From positions 248,001-312,000 of the forward strand of contig JANQSD010000011.1 in the NCBI GenBank assembly GCA_028284225.1: a stretch of 64,000 bases of DNA, in the 5' to 3' direction. Shown piece after piece: positions 57,252-64,000 of the stretch; positions within the stretch are counted from its first letter, which is position 1; the number at the start of each line of letters is the position of its first letter. A program made the translations under genes and the position numbers. The stretch comes from Arenicellales bacterium (GTDB lineage: Bacteria; Pseudomonadota; Gammaproteobacteria; Arenicellales; JAHEKD01). The notes beneath the pieces were generated by a model. It was not told the DNA's origin, searched no databases, and was given only the letters and a program-made list of their open reading frames with translations.

Positions 57252-58705
57252 TGGACAGACATGAACTAAGCCGACTATTTAAAGACTTTTTACCTGGTGA
57301 AGCAGTCATCGATCATCCGGTTTCGCTTAAGGCTTATGAATGTGACGGTTTAAGTGCTTATAAACAGCAGCCGCTACTAGTGGTTTTGCCGCAAACTATT
57401 ACACAAGTACAGGCTTGTGTCAGTCTGTGTAGTGAGTATCAAATTCCTATTGTTAGCCGGGGTGCTGGAACCAGCCTTTCTGGGGGAGCTTTGCCGCATG
57501 CTCAGGGCATTGTTCTGAGTCTGGCAAAAATGAATCGCATTTTGGATATAGATGAGTATAACCGCACCGCGACCGTTGAACCGGGAGTTCGAAATTTAGC
57601 TATTTCCCAAGCCGTAGAGCATCTGGGTTTGTATTATGCTCCCGATCCTTCTTCGCAAATTGCGTGTTCCATTGGCGGCAATGTGGCCGAAAATGCCGGC
57701 GGTGTGCACTGCCTCAAGTATGGTTTAACCGTGCACAATATTCTCGAATTGAAAGTGGTCACTATTGATGGGGAGCTCATTACCATAGGTAGTAAAGCCC
57801 TGGCTAATCCAGGTTATGATTTACTGGCCTTAATGGTGGGTTCTGAAGGTATGTTGGGAATCATTGTCGAGGTCACAGTGAAATTGCTGCCGCAACCGGA
57901 AACAGCTAAAGTTCTGATGGGGGTATTTGATTCAGTTGAACAAGCAGGTGATGCCGTGGCGGCAATTATCGCTGACGGTATTATTCCAGCCGGTATTGAG
58001 ATGATGGATAATCCTGCCATTCGCGCTGCCGAAGACTTTGTACATGCTAACTACCCGGTAGATGCACAGGCAATTCTGTTGTGTGAACTGGACGGTACTG
58101 AACAAGAGGTAAGTGTTTTATGTCAGCGGGTTAAATCGATTCTTAATCAACGTGGCGCAAACGAAACCCGGCTTGCTAAAAATGAGGCTGAACGGGCATT
58201 GTTTTGGTCGGGACGTAAAGCTGCTTTTCCGGCAGTAGGTCGGATATCGCCTGATTATTACTGCATTGATGGCACTATTCCCAGAAAAACCCTAGGACCT
58301 GTGCTCAACGAGATAAACCGGTTATCTGAGCAGTATCAATTGCGAGTTGCGAATGTGTTTCATGCCGGTGATGGTAACCTGCACCCCTTAATTCTTTATG
58401 ACAGCAGTATTCCCGGACAGCTTGAGCAGACAGAAGAACTAGGTAGCAAAATCTTGCAACTGTGTATAGAAGTTGGCGGTACAGTAACAGGAGAGCATGG
58501 TGTTGGTGTTGAGAAACTGGGTGAAATGTGTATTCAATTCAATGAAGAGGAGCGTAACCAATTTCACCGCCTGCGCGAAGCCTTTGACCCGGATAAGTTA
58601 CTCAATCCAGGTAAAGCTATTCCGACGCTGGCCCGGTGTGCCGAGCATAATGCAATGCATGTTCATAAAGGTGAAGTGCCGTTTCCGGAGCTCGACAGGT
58701 TTTAA
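57251..58705 (+). CDS. glcD: Glycolate oxidase FAD subunit GlcD
   Basis: FAD-linked subunit of the membrane-associated glycolate/lactate oxidase GlcDEF. The 484 aa protein has the FAD_binding_4 domain at about residues 45-215 (PIVSRGAGTSLSGGALPHAQGIVLSLA by its key part GAGTSLSGGA, and PDPSSQIACSIGGNVAENAGG). A FAD-oxidase C-terminal domain follows with VANVFHAGDGNLHPLILYD, GEHGVGVEK and FDPDKLLNPGKAIP. It overlaps both neighbours by one base (TAATG), so glcDEF is a tightly coupled unit. Confidence 0.96.
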   Translation: MDRHELSRLFKDFLPGEAVIDHPVSLKAYECDGLSAYKQQPLLVVLPQTITQVQACVSLCSEYQIPIVSRGAGTSLSGGALPHAQGIVLSLAKMNRILDIDEYNRTATVEPGVRNLAISQAVEHLGLYYAPDPSSQIACSIGGNVAENAGGVHCLKYGLTVHNILELKVVTIDGELITIGSKALANPGYDLLALMVGSEGMLGIIVEVTVKLLPQPETAKVLMGVFDSVEQAGDAVAAIIADGIIPAGIEMMDNPAIRAAEDFVHANYPVDAQAILLCELDGTEQEVSVLCQRVKSILNQRGANETRLAKNEAERALFWSGRKAAFPAVGRISPDYYCIDGTIPRKTLGPVLNEINRLSEQYQLRVANVFHAGDGNLHPLILYDSSIPGQLEQTEELGSKILQLCIEVGGTVTGEHGVGVEKLGEMCIQFNEEERNQFHRLREAFDPDKLLNPGKAIPTLARCAEHNAMHVHKGEVPFPELDRF

Positions 58706-59769
58706 TGGATAATAACGCAGAACGAAGCCTAGTCGAGCAAGTCCTGAAGTCTATCTCTGACAAGCGAGCCATTAATATTGTCGGTGGTGACAGTAAATCT
58801 TTTTATGGTCGTACACCTTGTGGCAATGTGCTGGATGTCAGCAAGCATGCAGGTGTAGTGAATTATGAGCCCAGCGAACTTGTTATTACGGCCAGGGCGG
58901 GAACACACATCAATGAAATAGAAAAATTGCTGGCTGAGAATCAACAGATGTTGGGCTTCGAGCCGGCGTTTTGCAATCAATACTCGACCCTAGGTGGAGT
59001 GATTGCCGCTGGCCTGTCAGGGCCAAGAACGGCATCATCAGGTGCCGTGCGTGACTTTATCCTGGGCGTGAAAATCATTAATGGCTATGGGCAGGTGTTG
59101 AGGTTTGGCGGACAGGTAATGAAAAACGTAGCCGGATTCGATCATTCAAGATTGATGGTCGGTTCATTAGGGACCTTGGGTGTTTTGTTAGAAGTCTCGA
59201 TGCGTGTTATGCCGATCCCAGAAACTGAGATGACAGTTTCGTTTGAACACGAAGATGCCAATAATGCCATCGAATTTTTCAATAAATTGGCAGCTAAGCC
59301 CTGGCCGCTTTCAGCTTCAGCGTGGCTGCAAGGGCAATCAAAGATTCGTTTGTCAGGGACTGAAAACGGTGTTGTAGAAACGATAAAGAATATCGGTGGT
59401 GAACAAGATGATAATGCAGATCAGTTTTGGATTGATTTAAAAAATCATGACCTGCAACAATTCAAACAAACTGACTTTATTCAAAGGGTTAGCATGCCTA
59501 GTGCAGCTGAACTATCAACCAACCCAGCTGAACAGGTTATAGAATGGAATGGCGGGCAAAGGTGGTATTTTGATCAGGATGATGTGAAGCAATTTCAAAG
59601 TCAGGTTGAACTTGGCAACGCCAGCTTGACACAATTTCGCGGCGGTGATCGTAATGCAGAAGTGTTCAGCAAGCTTGATCCGGTATCAATGCGATTACAT
59701 CAAAATATCAAAAATGCATTTGATCCAGATCGAATTCTTAATCCCGGCAGAATGTACAAGGATTTGTAA
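58705..59769 (+). CDS. glcE: Glycolate oxidase FAD-binding subunit GlcE
   Basis: Second FAD-binding subunit of the glycolate oxidase. The 354 aa chain has ITARAGTHINEIEKLLAENQQMLGFEPAF (key part TARAGTHINEIE), GGVIAAGLSGPRTASSGAVRDFILG and the end FDPDRILNPGRMYKDL. It resembles GlcD but lacks the GlcD C-terminal histidine motif, as is normal for GlcE. Immediately followed by glcF with no spacer. Confidence 0.95.
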   Translation: MDNNAERSLVEQVLKSISDKRAINIVGGDSKSFYGRTPCGNVLDVSKHAGVVNYEPSELVITARAGTHINEIEKLLAENQQMLGFEPAFCNQYSTLGGVIAAGLSGPRTASSGAVRDFILGVKIINGYGQVLRFGGQVMKNVAGFDHSRLMVGSLGTLGVLLEVSMRVMPIPETEMTVSFEHEDANNAIEFFNKLAAKPWPLSASAWLQGQSKIRLSGTENGVVETIKNIGGEQDDNADQFWIDLKNHDLQQFKQTDFIQRVSMPSAAELSTNPAEQVIEWNGGQRWYFDQDDVKQFQSQVELGNASLTQFRGGDRNAEVFSKLDPVSMRLHQNIKNAFDPDRILNPGRMYKDL

Positions 59770-60987
59770 ATGCACACCGAATTGAGCCCACAGTTTACCA
59801 ACACCAGAGAGGGTGAAATTGCCAGGCAGGTGATTGCCAAGTGTGTACACTGCGGTTTTTGTAATGCAACTTGTCCTACCTATCAACTATTAGGCGACGA
59901 GCTTGATGGACCGAGAGGGCGAATTTATCAAATCAAGCAGGTGTTTGAGGGAGAACAGCCGACTAAGGAACTGTCCTTGCACCTTGATCGTTGTTTAACT
60001 TGCTTGAATTGCGAAAGCACATGTCCGTCAGGCGTGCAGTATCACAAGTTACTTGATATAGGCCGAAACATTGCTGAGCAACAGGCATCAAGGGGTTGGT
60101 TTGAGCAATTACAGCGTTGGGGGTTGAAAACTTTTTTAAGTCACCGTCAGCTCGTCACGCCGATGATGCGCATGGCTCAGTTGTTTAGAGGTTTAATGCC
60201 GGCATCGATTAAAAAAAGTATTCCGACAAAGCAGTCGAGAGGTGTTTGGCCCACTAATCATCACGCCAGAAGGATGTTGCTATTGGACGGTTGTGTACAA
60301 CCGGGAATGAAACCGTTGACTAATTCGGCCGCAGCGCGAGTGCTGGATAAACTGGGTATCTCTGTAGTTCGGGAATCAAGCGACGGTTGTTGCGGGGCCT
60401 TGAGTTTTCATCTAAATGACCAGCAACAGGCGAAACAACAAATGCGCCGAAATATTGATGCCTGGTGGCCGCATCTTGAAGCGGGAGTTGAAGCGATTAT
60501 CAGCACGGCCAGCGGCTGCGGAGTGATGGTAAAAGACTATGCTGATGTTTTGGCTGACGATCAGCAGTATAGTGAAAAGGCTAAGGCTATTGCCGAATTA
60601 ACCAAGGACATAAGCCAGGTTTTACTTGAAGAAAACCTGGAACAACTACAAGTCGAAACTAAACAAAAGATCGCGTTTCACCCGCCGTGTACATTGCAAC
60701 ATGGTCAGAAACTAAGCGGTGTGGTTGAGACGATTTTAAAACGCTGCGGTTTTGACTTAACGCCTATTGTTGATTCACATTTATGTTGTGGTTCAGCAGG
60801 TACGTATTCGATTTTTCAAAAGCAACTTTCAGCGCAGCTGTTAGAAAACAAACTCAGTTCAATCTATGCGGGCAAGCCTGAACTGATCGCGACGGCTAAT
60901 ATCGGTTGTCAGCTGCACCTGGAAAGTGCAGCTGAGCTACCGGTTATTCACTGGATAGAGTTGCTGGATCAGGCTATAAACCGCTAG
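59770..60987 (+). CDS. glcF: Glycolate oxidase iron-sulfur subunit GlcF
   Basis: Electron-transfer subunit with two [4Fe-4S] ferredoxin motifs: Cys25, Cys28, Cys31 and Cys35 ([12 protein letters not shown]), and Cys75, Cys78, Cys81, Cys85 ([12 protein letters not shown]). Two CCG-domain motifs follow ([15 protein letters not shown], and [13 protein letters not shown]), which in related proteins bind a further cluster. Length 405 aa, normal. Its end overlaps the convergent trpA by 14 bp. No glcC, glcG or glcB is present. Confidence 0.95.
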   Translation: MHTELSPQFTNTREGEIARQVIAKCVHCGFCNATCPTYQLLGDELDGPRGRIYQIKQVFEGEQPTKELSLHLDRCLTCLNCESTCPSGVQYHKLLDIGRNIAEQQASRGWFEQLQRWGLKTFLSHRQLVTPMMRMAQLFRGLMPASIKKSIPTKQSRGVWPTNHHARRMLLLDGCVQPGMKPLTNSAAARVLDKLGISVVRESSDGCCGALSFHLNDQQQAKQQMRRNIDAWWPHLEAGVEAIISTASGCGVMVKDYADVLADDQQYSEKAKAIAELTKDISQVLLEENLEQLQVETKQKIAFHPPCTLQHGQKLSGVVETILKRCGFDLTPIVDSHLCCGSAGTYSIFQKQLSAQLLENKLSSIYAGKPELIATANIGCQLHLESAAELPVIHWIELLDQAINR

Positions 60988-61777
60988 CCAGCTCTTTAAC
61001 TTTATCCTGAACTTTATTGGCTAGAGCTTGGCTTTCCATGTCCTGGTTGGCTTCGATGATTTGCACAATGGCGGAACCGACGACAGCGGCGTCGGCATGT
61101 TGAGTCATAGCGTTAACATCTGCGCCGGTTTTTACACCGAATCCAACAGCGATAGGCAAATCTGTGCTTCGGCGAATAAATGCGACCCGTTGCTTAATCA
61201 CTTCTTCCTTGGCACTGTCGGTGCCGGTAATGCCGGCGATTGAAACGTAATATAAAAAGCCACTGCTTTTTTCCAATAGCTTTTCAAGTCGGGCCTGATC
61301 AGTGGTTGGTGTAATCAAATGAATTAAGTCAATATCCGCAAGTTTGGCAGGCTCTAATAACTCGTCATTTTCTTCCGGTGGAAGATCGACAATGATCAAG
61401 CCATCGACACCTGCCTGCTGGCAGTCATCAATAAATTTTTCGACACCATAGTGGTAAACTGGATTGTAATAACCCATCAAAATTATCGGTGTGGTTTGAT
61501 CGCGGTTGCGAAACTCTTTCACCATGTCGATAATTTTTACCAACGTCATTCCAGCATCAATAGCACGTAAACTTGAGAGCTGAATGGCTGGACCATCCGC
61601 TACCGGATCTGAAAACGGCATACCCAGTTCGATAATGTCGGCCCCTGCGTCACTAAGAGAATTCAGTATTGCACTTGATGTTTGCGGGTTTGGGTCGCCT
61701 GCCGTAATAAAAGTAATTAAACCGCCGCGGCCTTGGGATTTGAGCTGTTCAAATTTTTGCGATAAGCGTTGACTCAT
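60974..61777 (-). CDS. trpA: Tryptophan synthase alpha chain
   Basis: Cleaves indole-3-glycerol phosphate to indole and glyceraldehyde 3-phosphate. In this 267 aa TIM barrel the catalytic acids are Glu50 ([11 protein letters not shown]) and Asp61 (ADGPAIQ), and the phosphate loop [10 protein letters not shown] is intact. It overlaps trpB by 4 bp (ATGA), so the alpha-beta pair is translationally coupled. Its C-terminus overlaps glcF tail to tail. Confidence 0.97.
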   Translation of the reverse strand: MSQRLSQKFEQLKSQGRGGLITFITAGDPNPQTSSAILNSLSDAGADIIELGMPFSDPVADGPAIQLSSLRAIDAGMTLVKIIDMVKEFRNRDQTTPIILMGYYNPVYHYGVEKFIDDCQQAGVDGLIIVDLPPEENDELLEPAKLADIDLIHLITPTTDQARLEKLLEKSSGFLYYVSIAGITGTDSAKEEVIKQRVAFIRRSTDLPIAVGFGVKTGADVNAMTQHADAAVVGSAIVQIIEANQDMESQALANKVQDKVKELASGL

Positions 61778-62982
61778 AGTTCCACCCCCAATACTTTAGC
61801 GACAGTGAACACATCTTTATCACCGCGTCCACACATGTTCATAACGATAATTTCCTCTTTAGAGCACGTGGGTGCAAGTTCGCTGACATAGGCCAGTGCA
61901 TGAGAGGGCTCCAATGCTGGCAGAATGCCTTCCATACGTGAACAAAGCTTGAAGGCCTGCAATGCCTCATCATCGGTGATGCCGACATAATTAACTCGAC
62001 CAATGTCATTCAAAAATGAATGCTCAGGCCCGATACCCGGATAATCGAGTCCGGCGGAAATAGAATGGGCATCGATAATCTGGCCATCATCGGTTTGCAG
62101 TAAATAAGTACGATTACCGTGCAAGACGCCGGCTTCACCGCCATTTAATGAGGCCGCATGCTTGCCGGTTTCAATGCCGAGCCCGGCAGCTTCCACCCCG
62201 TACATCTGGACACTTTCATCCTCCAGGAAGGGGTGAAACAAGCCAATTGCATTAGAGCCGCCACCGATACAGGCAACTAATTTATCCGGCAAGCGTCCTT
62301 CAGCTTCAGTAATCTGTTCTTTAAGTTCACGGCCGATAATTGATTGAAAATCTCTAACCATTGCAGGATAAGGATGAGGACCGGCGCAGGTGCCGATAAT
62401 ATAGAATGTGTCGTCAACATTTTTGACCCAATCGCGCAAGGCTTCATTCATCGCATCTTTTAGAGTGCCGGTACCGCTGGTAACCGGAACGACCTCAGCA
62501 CCGAGTAGCTTCATGCGGAAAACATTGGGGGCCTGACGCTCGATGTCGGTTTCGCCCATGTAGACGATACAGGGCAGGTTAAACAGGGCGCATACGGTTG
62601 CGGTGGCCACACCATGCTGACCAGCACCTGTTTCTGCAATAATGCGGGTTTTGCCCATGCGCTTGGCTAACAGTATCTGGCCCAGGGTGTTGTTAATCTT
62701 ATGAGCTCCTGTATGGTTTAGCTCGTCGCGTTTGAAGTAGATCTTTGCACCGCCAAGGTGTTCGGTTAAACGTTGGGCGAAATAAAGCGGTGAAGGTCGG
62801 CCGATGTAATGCTTGGCATAATAATCGAAGTCTTGTTGAAATTGCGGATCATTCCTAGCCTGATCATAGGCTTGTTCAACTGACAAAATGAGTGGCATCA
62901 AGGTTTCGGCAACATAACGTCCACCATAAATACCGAAATGTCCCTTTGAGTCGGGGCCATTAAATTGAATTGATGTGTTCAT
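61774..62982 (-). CDS. trpB: Tryptophan synthase beta chain
   Basis: PLP enzyme joining indole to serine. The 402 aa chain has Lys95 in HTGAHKINN (the PLP Schiff base), the loop [13 protein letters not shown] for cofactor phosphate and the Glu in AETGAGQHG. The upstream 244 bp gap to the right-edge gene shows no clear trp leader peptide or attenuator hairpin; the 12 bp palindrome at 63153-63164 is within chance. Only trpBA are here, so the rest of the tryptophan pathway lies elsewhere. Confidence 0.98.
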   Translation of the reverse strand: MNTSIQFNGPDSKGHFGIYGGRYVAETLMPLILSVEQAYDQARNDPQFQQDFDYYAKHYIGRPSPLYFAQRLTEHLGGAKIYFKRDELNHTGAHKINNTLGQILLAKRMGKTRIIAETGAGQHGVATATVCALFNLPCIVYMGETDIERQAPNVFRMKLLGAEVVPVTSGTGTLKDAMNEALRDWVKNVDDTFYIIGTCAGPHPYPAMVRDFQSIIGRELKEQITEAEGRLPDKLVACIGGGSNAIGLFHPFLEDESVQMYGVEAAGLGIETGKHAASLNGGEAGVLHGNRTYLLQTDDGQIIDAHSISAGLDYPGIGPEHSFLNDIGRVNYVGITDDEALQAFKLCSRMEGILPALEPSHALAYVSELAPTCSKEEIIVMNMCGRGDKDVFTVAKVLGVEL

Positions 62983-63226
62983 ACTAGAATACCTATAGTT
63001 TGGTAAAAACCGGTGTGTAGCGATTAGAAAAGTGACAGGCCGGCAGCGACCCAGGTTGGGGGATGTTATGGGTGTGCCAGAGCAGTGCGCTTGGTCAGCA
63101 CGAATTTGACTTTGTTACAATAGGATTTACCACGCATAAGGCTATTATTAACTGATCCGGATCATATTTCAAAGAAAATTGTTAAAAATTTCGAATCCTC
63201 AATAAATCGTTTAATAGCCCCGTGCT

Positions 63227-64000
63227 TTATTTTTTGCTTCGCTGAAGCAATTTTAAATCAAGCTTTTGCTCAGTAAATGTCCCGTCTGGATGTTTTATAA
63301 TCCAGTCGTCTAATGCTGGCGTCCACTGCGCATCATGTGGTTTTTCTGCAATAACGATATTGTCGGATAATAGGGCAGCGGTATAACTGAACAGGCTTTT
63401 AGCTGTCACCAGAATATCGGCCTTCACCAGCATAGAGTGTGTCCAAATTGGGTCAGCATCAAGGTGGAAATTAATCTCTAACCCTTGAATTTTTTTAAAT
63501 TGATCTGGACTGCCCTGTGAGAATAGGTTTATTTCGAACTCAAGATTAGACTTATTCAATTGAGTGAGTAGTTGCTTGATGGTGTTATAAATATCATCTT
63601 CAGATGTCCACATATGCGAGGCATGATTAGGCGTGACATCGCCACGTCTGACATGTATGCAGACTAGCAATTTTTCATTTTTTACTCGCTTGTCTTTGTT
63701 AAAGAAATACTTGTGTTTGATAGTCGTTATCGCTTCACTGAGAATTTGCCTGTTGTTTGACAAGCCCAGCAGCTGGGCCATGTGATACATAATTAAAGAG
63801 AAATCTAATGCATCACTGTCATCTTTAGCCAGCTGTTCATCTAATCCGAGACTAAAATAATTTTCCCATGCGCCTGCAAATTCATCCATAGGTCGGTCGG
63901 CATGGGCTAATTCAGAAAATGGAGTATGTATATATTTACCCCGCCTCGAATTGGCCACACACATCGCCATTATTATTAACCAGGCATGTATACCGGCTCC
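63227..64000 (-). CDS. Fucosyltransferase-like glycosyltransferase, 5' end cut by window edge
   Basis: The frame is open to the right edge with coding-like residues (IHAWLIIMAMCVANS) upstream of the ATG at 63970, so the gene most likely begins outside the window. The visible 247 aa after that ATG carry KYIHTPFSELAHADRP and WENYFSLG near the start and the motif CIHVRRGDVTPNH, the HVRRGD GDP-fucose-binding type of signature of alpha-1,2/alpha-1,6-fucosyltransferases. A conserved tail (VTAKSLFSYTAALLSDNIVI) resembles the family's acceptor-end block. Family assignment is by motif only. It could belong to a second glycan locus to the right. Confidence 0.72.
   Translation of the reverse strand, partial: GAGIHAWLIIMAMCVANSRRGKYIHTPFSELAHADRPMDEFAGAWENYFSLGLDEQLAKDDSDALDFSLIMYHMAQLLGLSNNRQILSEAITTIKHKYFFNKDKRVKNEKLLVCIHVRRGDVTPNHASHMWTSEDDIYNTIKQLLTQLNKSNLEFEINLFSQGSPDQFKKIQGLEINFHLDADPIWTHSMLVKADILVTAKSLFSYTAALLSDNIVIAEKPHDAQWTPALDDWIIKHPDGTFTEQKLDLKLLQRSKK

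Noticed and set aside
63153-63164. 12 bp palindrome TGATCCGGATCA upstream of trpB as a Trp operator
   Set aside because: Perfect 12 bp palindromes are expected several times in a window this size and it does not match TrpR sites.
63181-63200. T-loop-like TTCGAATCC as part of a tRNA
   Set aside because: The upstream sequence shows no D-arm, anticodon arm or acceptor pairing.

Overview
The window is a gene-dense chromosomal segment from a gammaproteobacterium. This rests on gene content and order: ftsK-lolA-rarA-crcB-serS, rpsF-rpsR-rplI-dnaB-alr-radA, glnD beside map, trmJ followed by an IscA-type gene, and a GlnB whose sequence closely resembles the enterobacterial protein. The organism does not look enteric: priB is absent between rpsF and rpsR, and the trmJ neighbourhood lacks iscRSU. 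NhaD, a methylmalonate-semialdehyde dehydrogenase, an AcuI/YhdH reductase and a glycolate oxidase fit an aquatic or marine heterotroph or mixotroph, but that is inference. No rRNA, tRNA, CRISPR array, transposase, integrase or phage gene was recognised.

Layout. (1) 1-4981, plus strand: housekeeping run, with ftsK cut by the left edge. rarA apparently starts at CTG 2036, because no ATG, GTG or TTG is available upstream of the conserved N-terminus. (2) 5255-22813: exopolysaccharide or capsule locus. In order it holds a secreted protein of unknown family, an outer-membrane beta-barrel, a short Wza-type export protein, a Wzc-type co-polymerase/tyrosine kinase, a small membrane protein of unknown family, an O-antigen ligase/polymerase, a UDP-glucuronate decarboxylase, an AsnB-like amidotransferase, a GT2-type glycosyltransferase, a second Wzy-like protein, a GT4 glycosyltransferase, a NodU/CmcH carbamoyltransferase and a convergent second GT4. 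No Wzx flippase or initiating phosphoglycosyltransferase is present. (3) 23235-29263, minus strand: serB-serA, mutS and suhB. (4) 29368-35447, plus strand: trmJ, iscA-type carrier, acnA, glnB and a Sel1/SPOR protein. (5) 35560-37944: an XRE regulator and a deacetylase-acetyltransferase pair. (6) 38089-43202: ribosomal, replication, cell-wall and repair genes. (7) 43310-48343, minus strand: yegP, dapD, glnD, map. (8) 48421-55401, plus strand: MFS transporter, mmsA, nhaD, DUF1285 protein plus class III cyclase, DUF533 protein. (9) 55475-62982: HIT protein (minus), acuI, TfoX-like gene, glcDEF, and convergent trpBA (minus). (10) The right edge cuts a fucosyltransferase-like gene that may belong to another glycan locus.

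How the genes fit together. Wza, Wzc and two Wzy-like proteins point to Wzx/Wzy-dependent polymer synthesis. The polymer probably contains a pentose made by the UDP-xylose synthase and may be amidated and carbamoylated. The export protein ends soon after its SLBB region, so the separate beta-barrel is a good candidate for the outer-membrane pore. GlnB and its modifying enzyme GlnD are both in the window. A palindromic 66-68 bp element occurs twice, about 22 kb apart, both times next to a gene end or in a gap.
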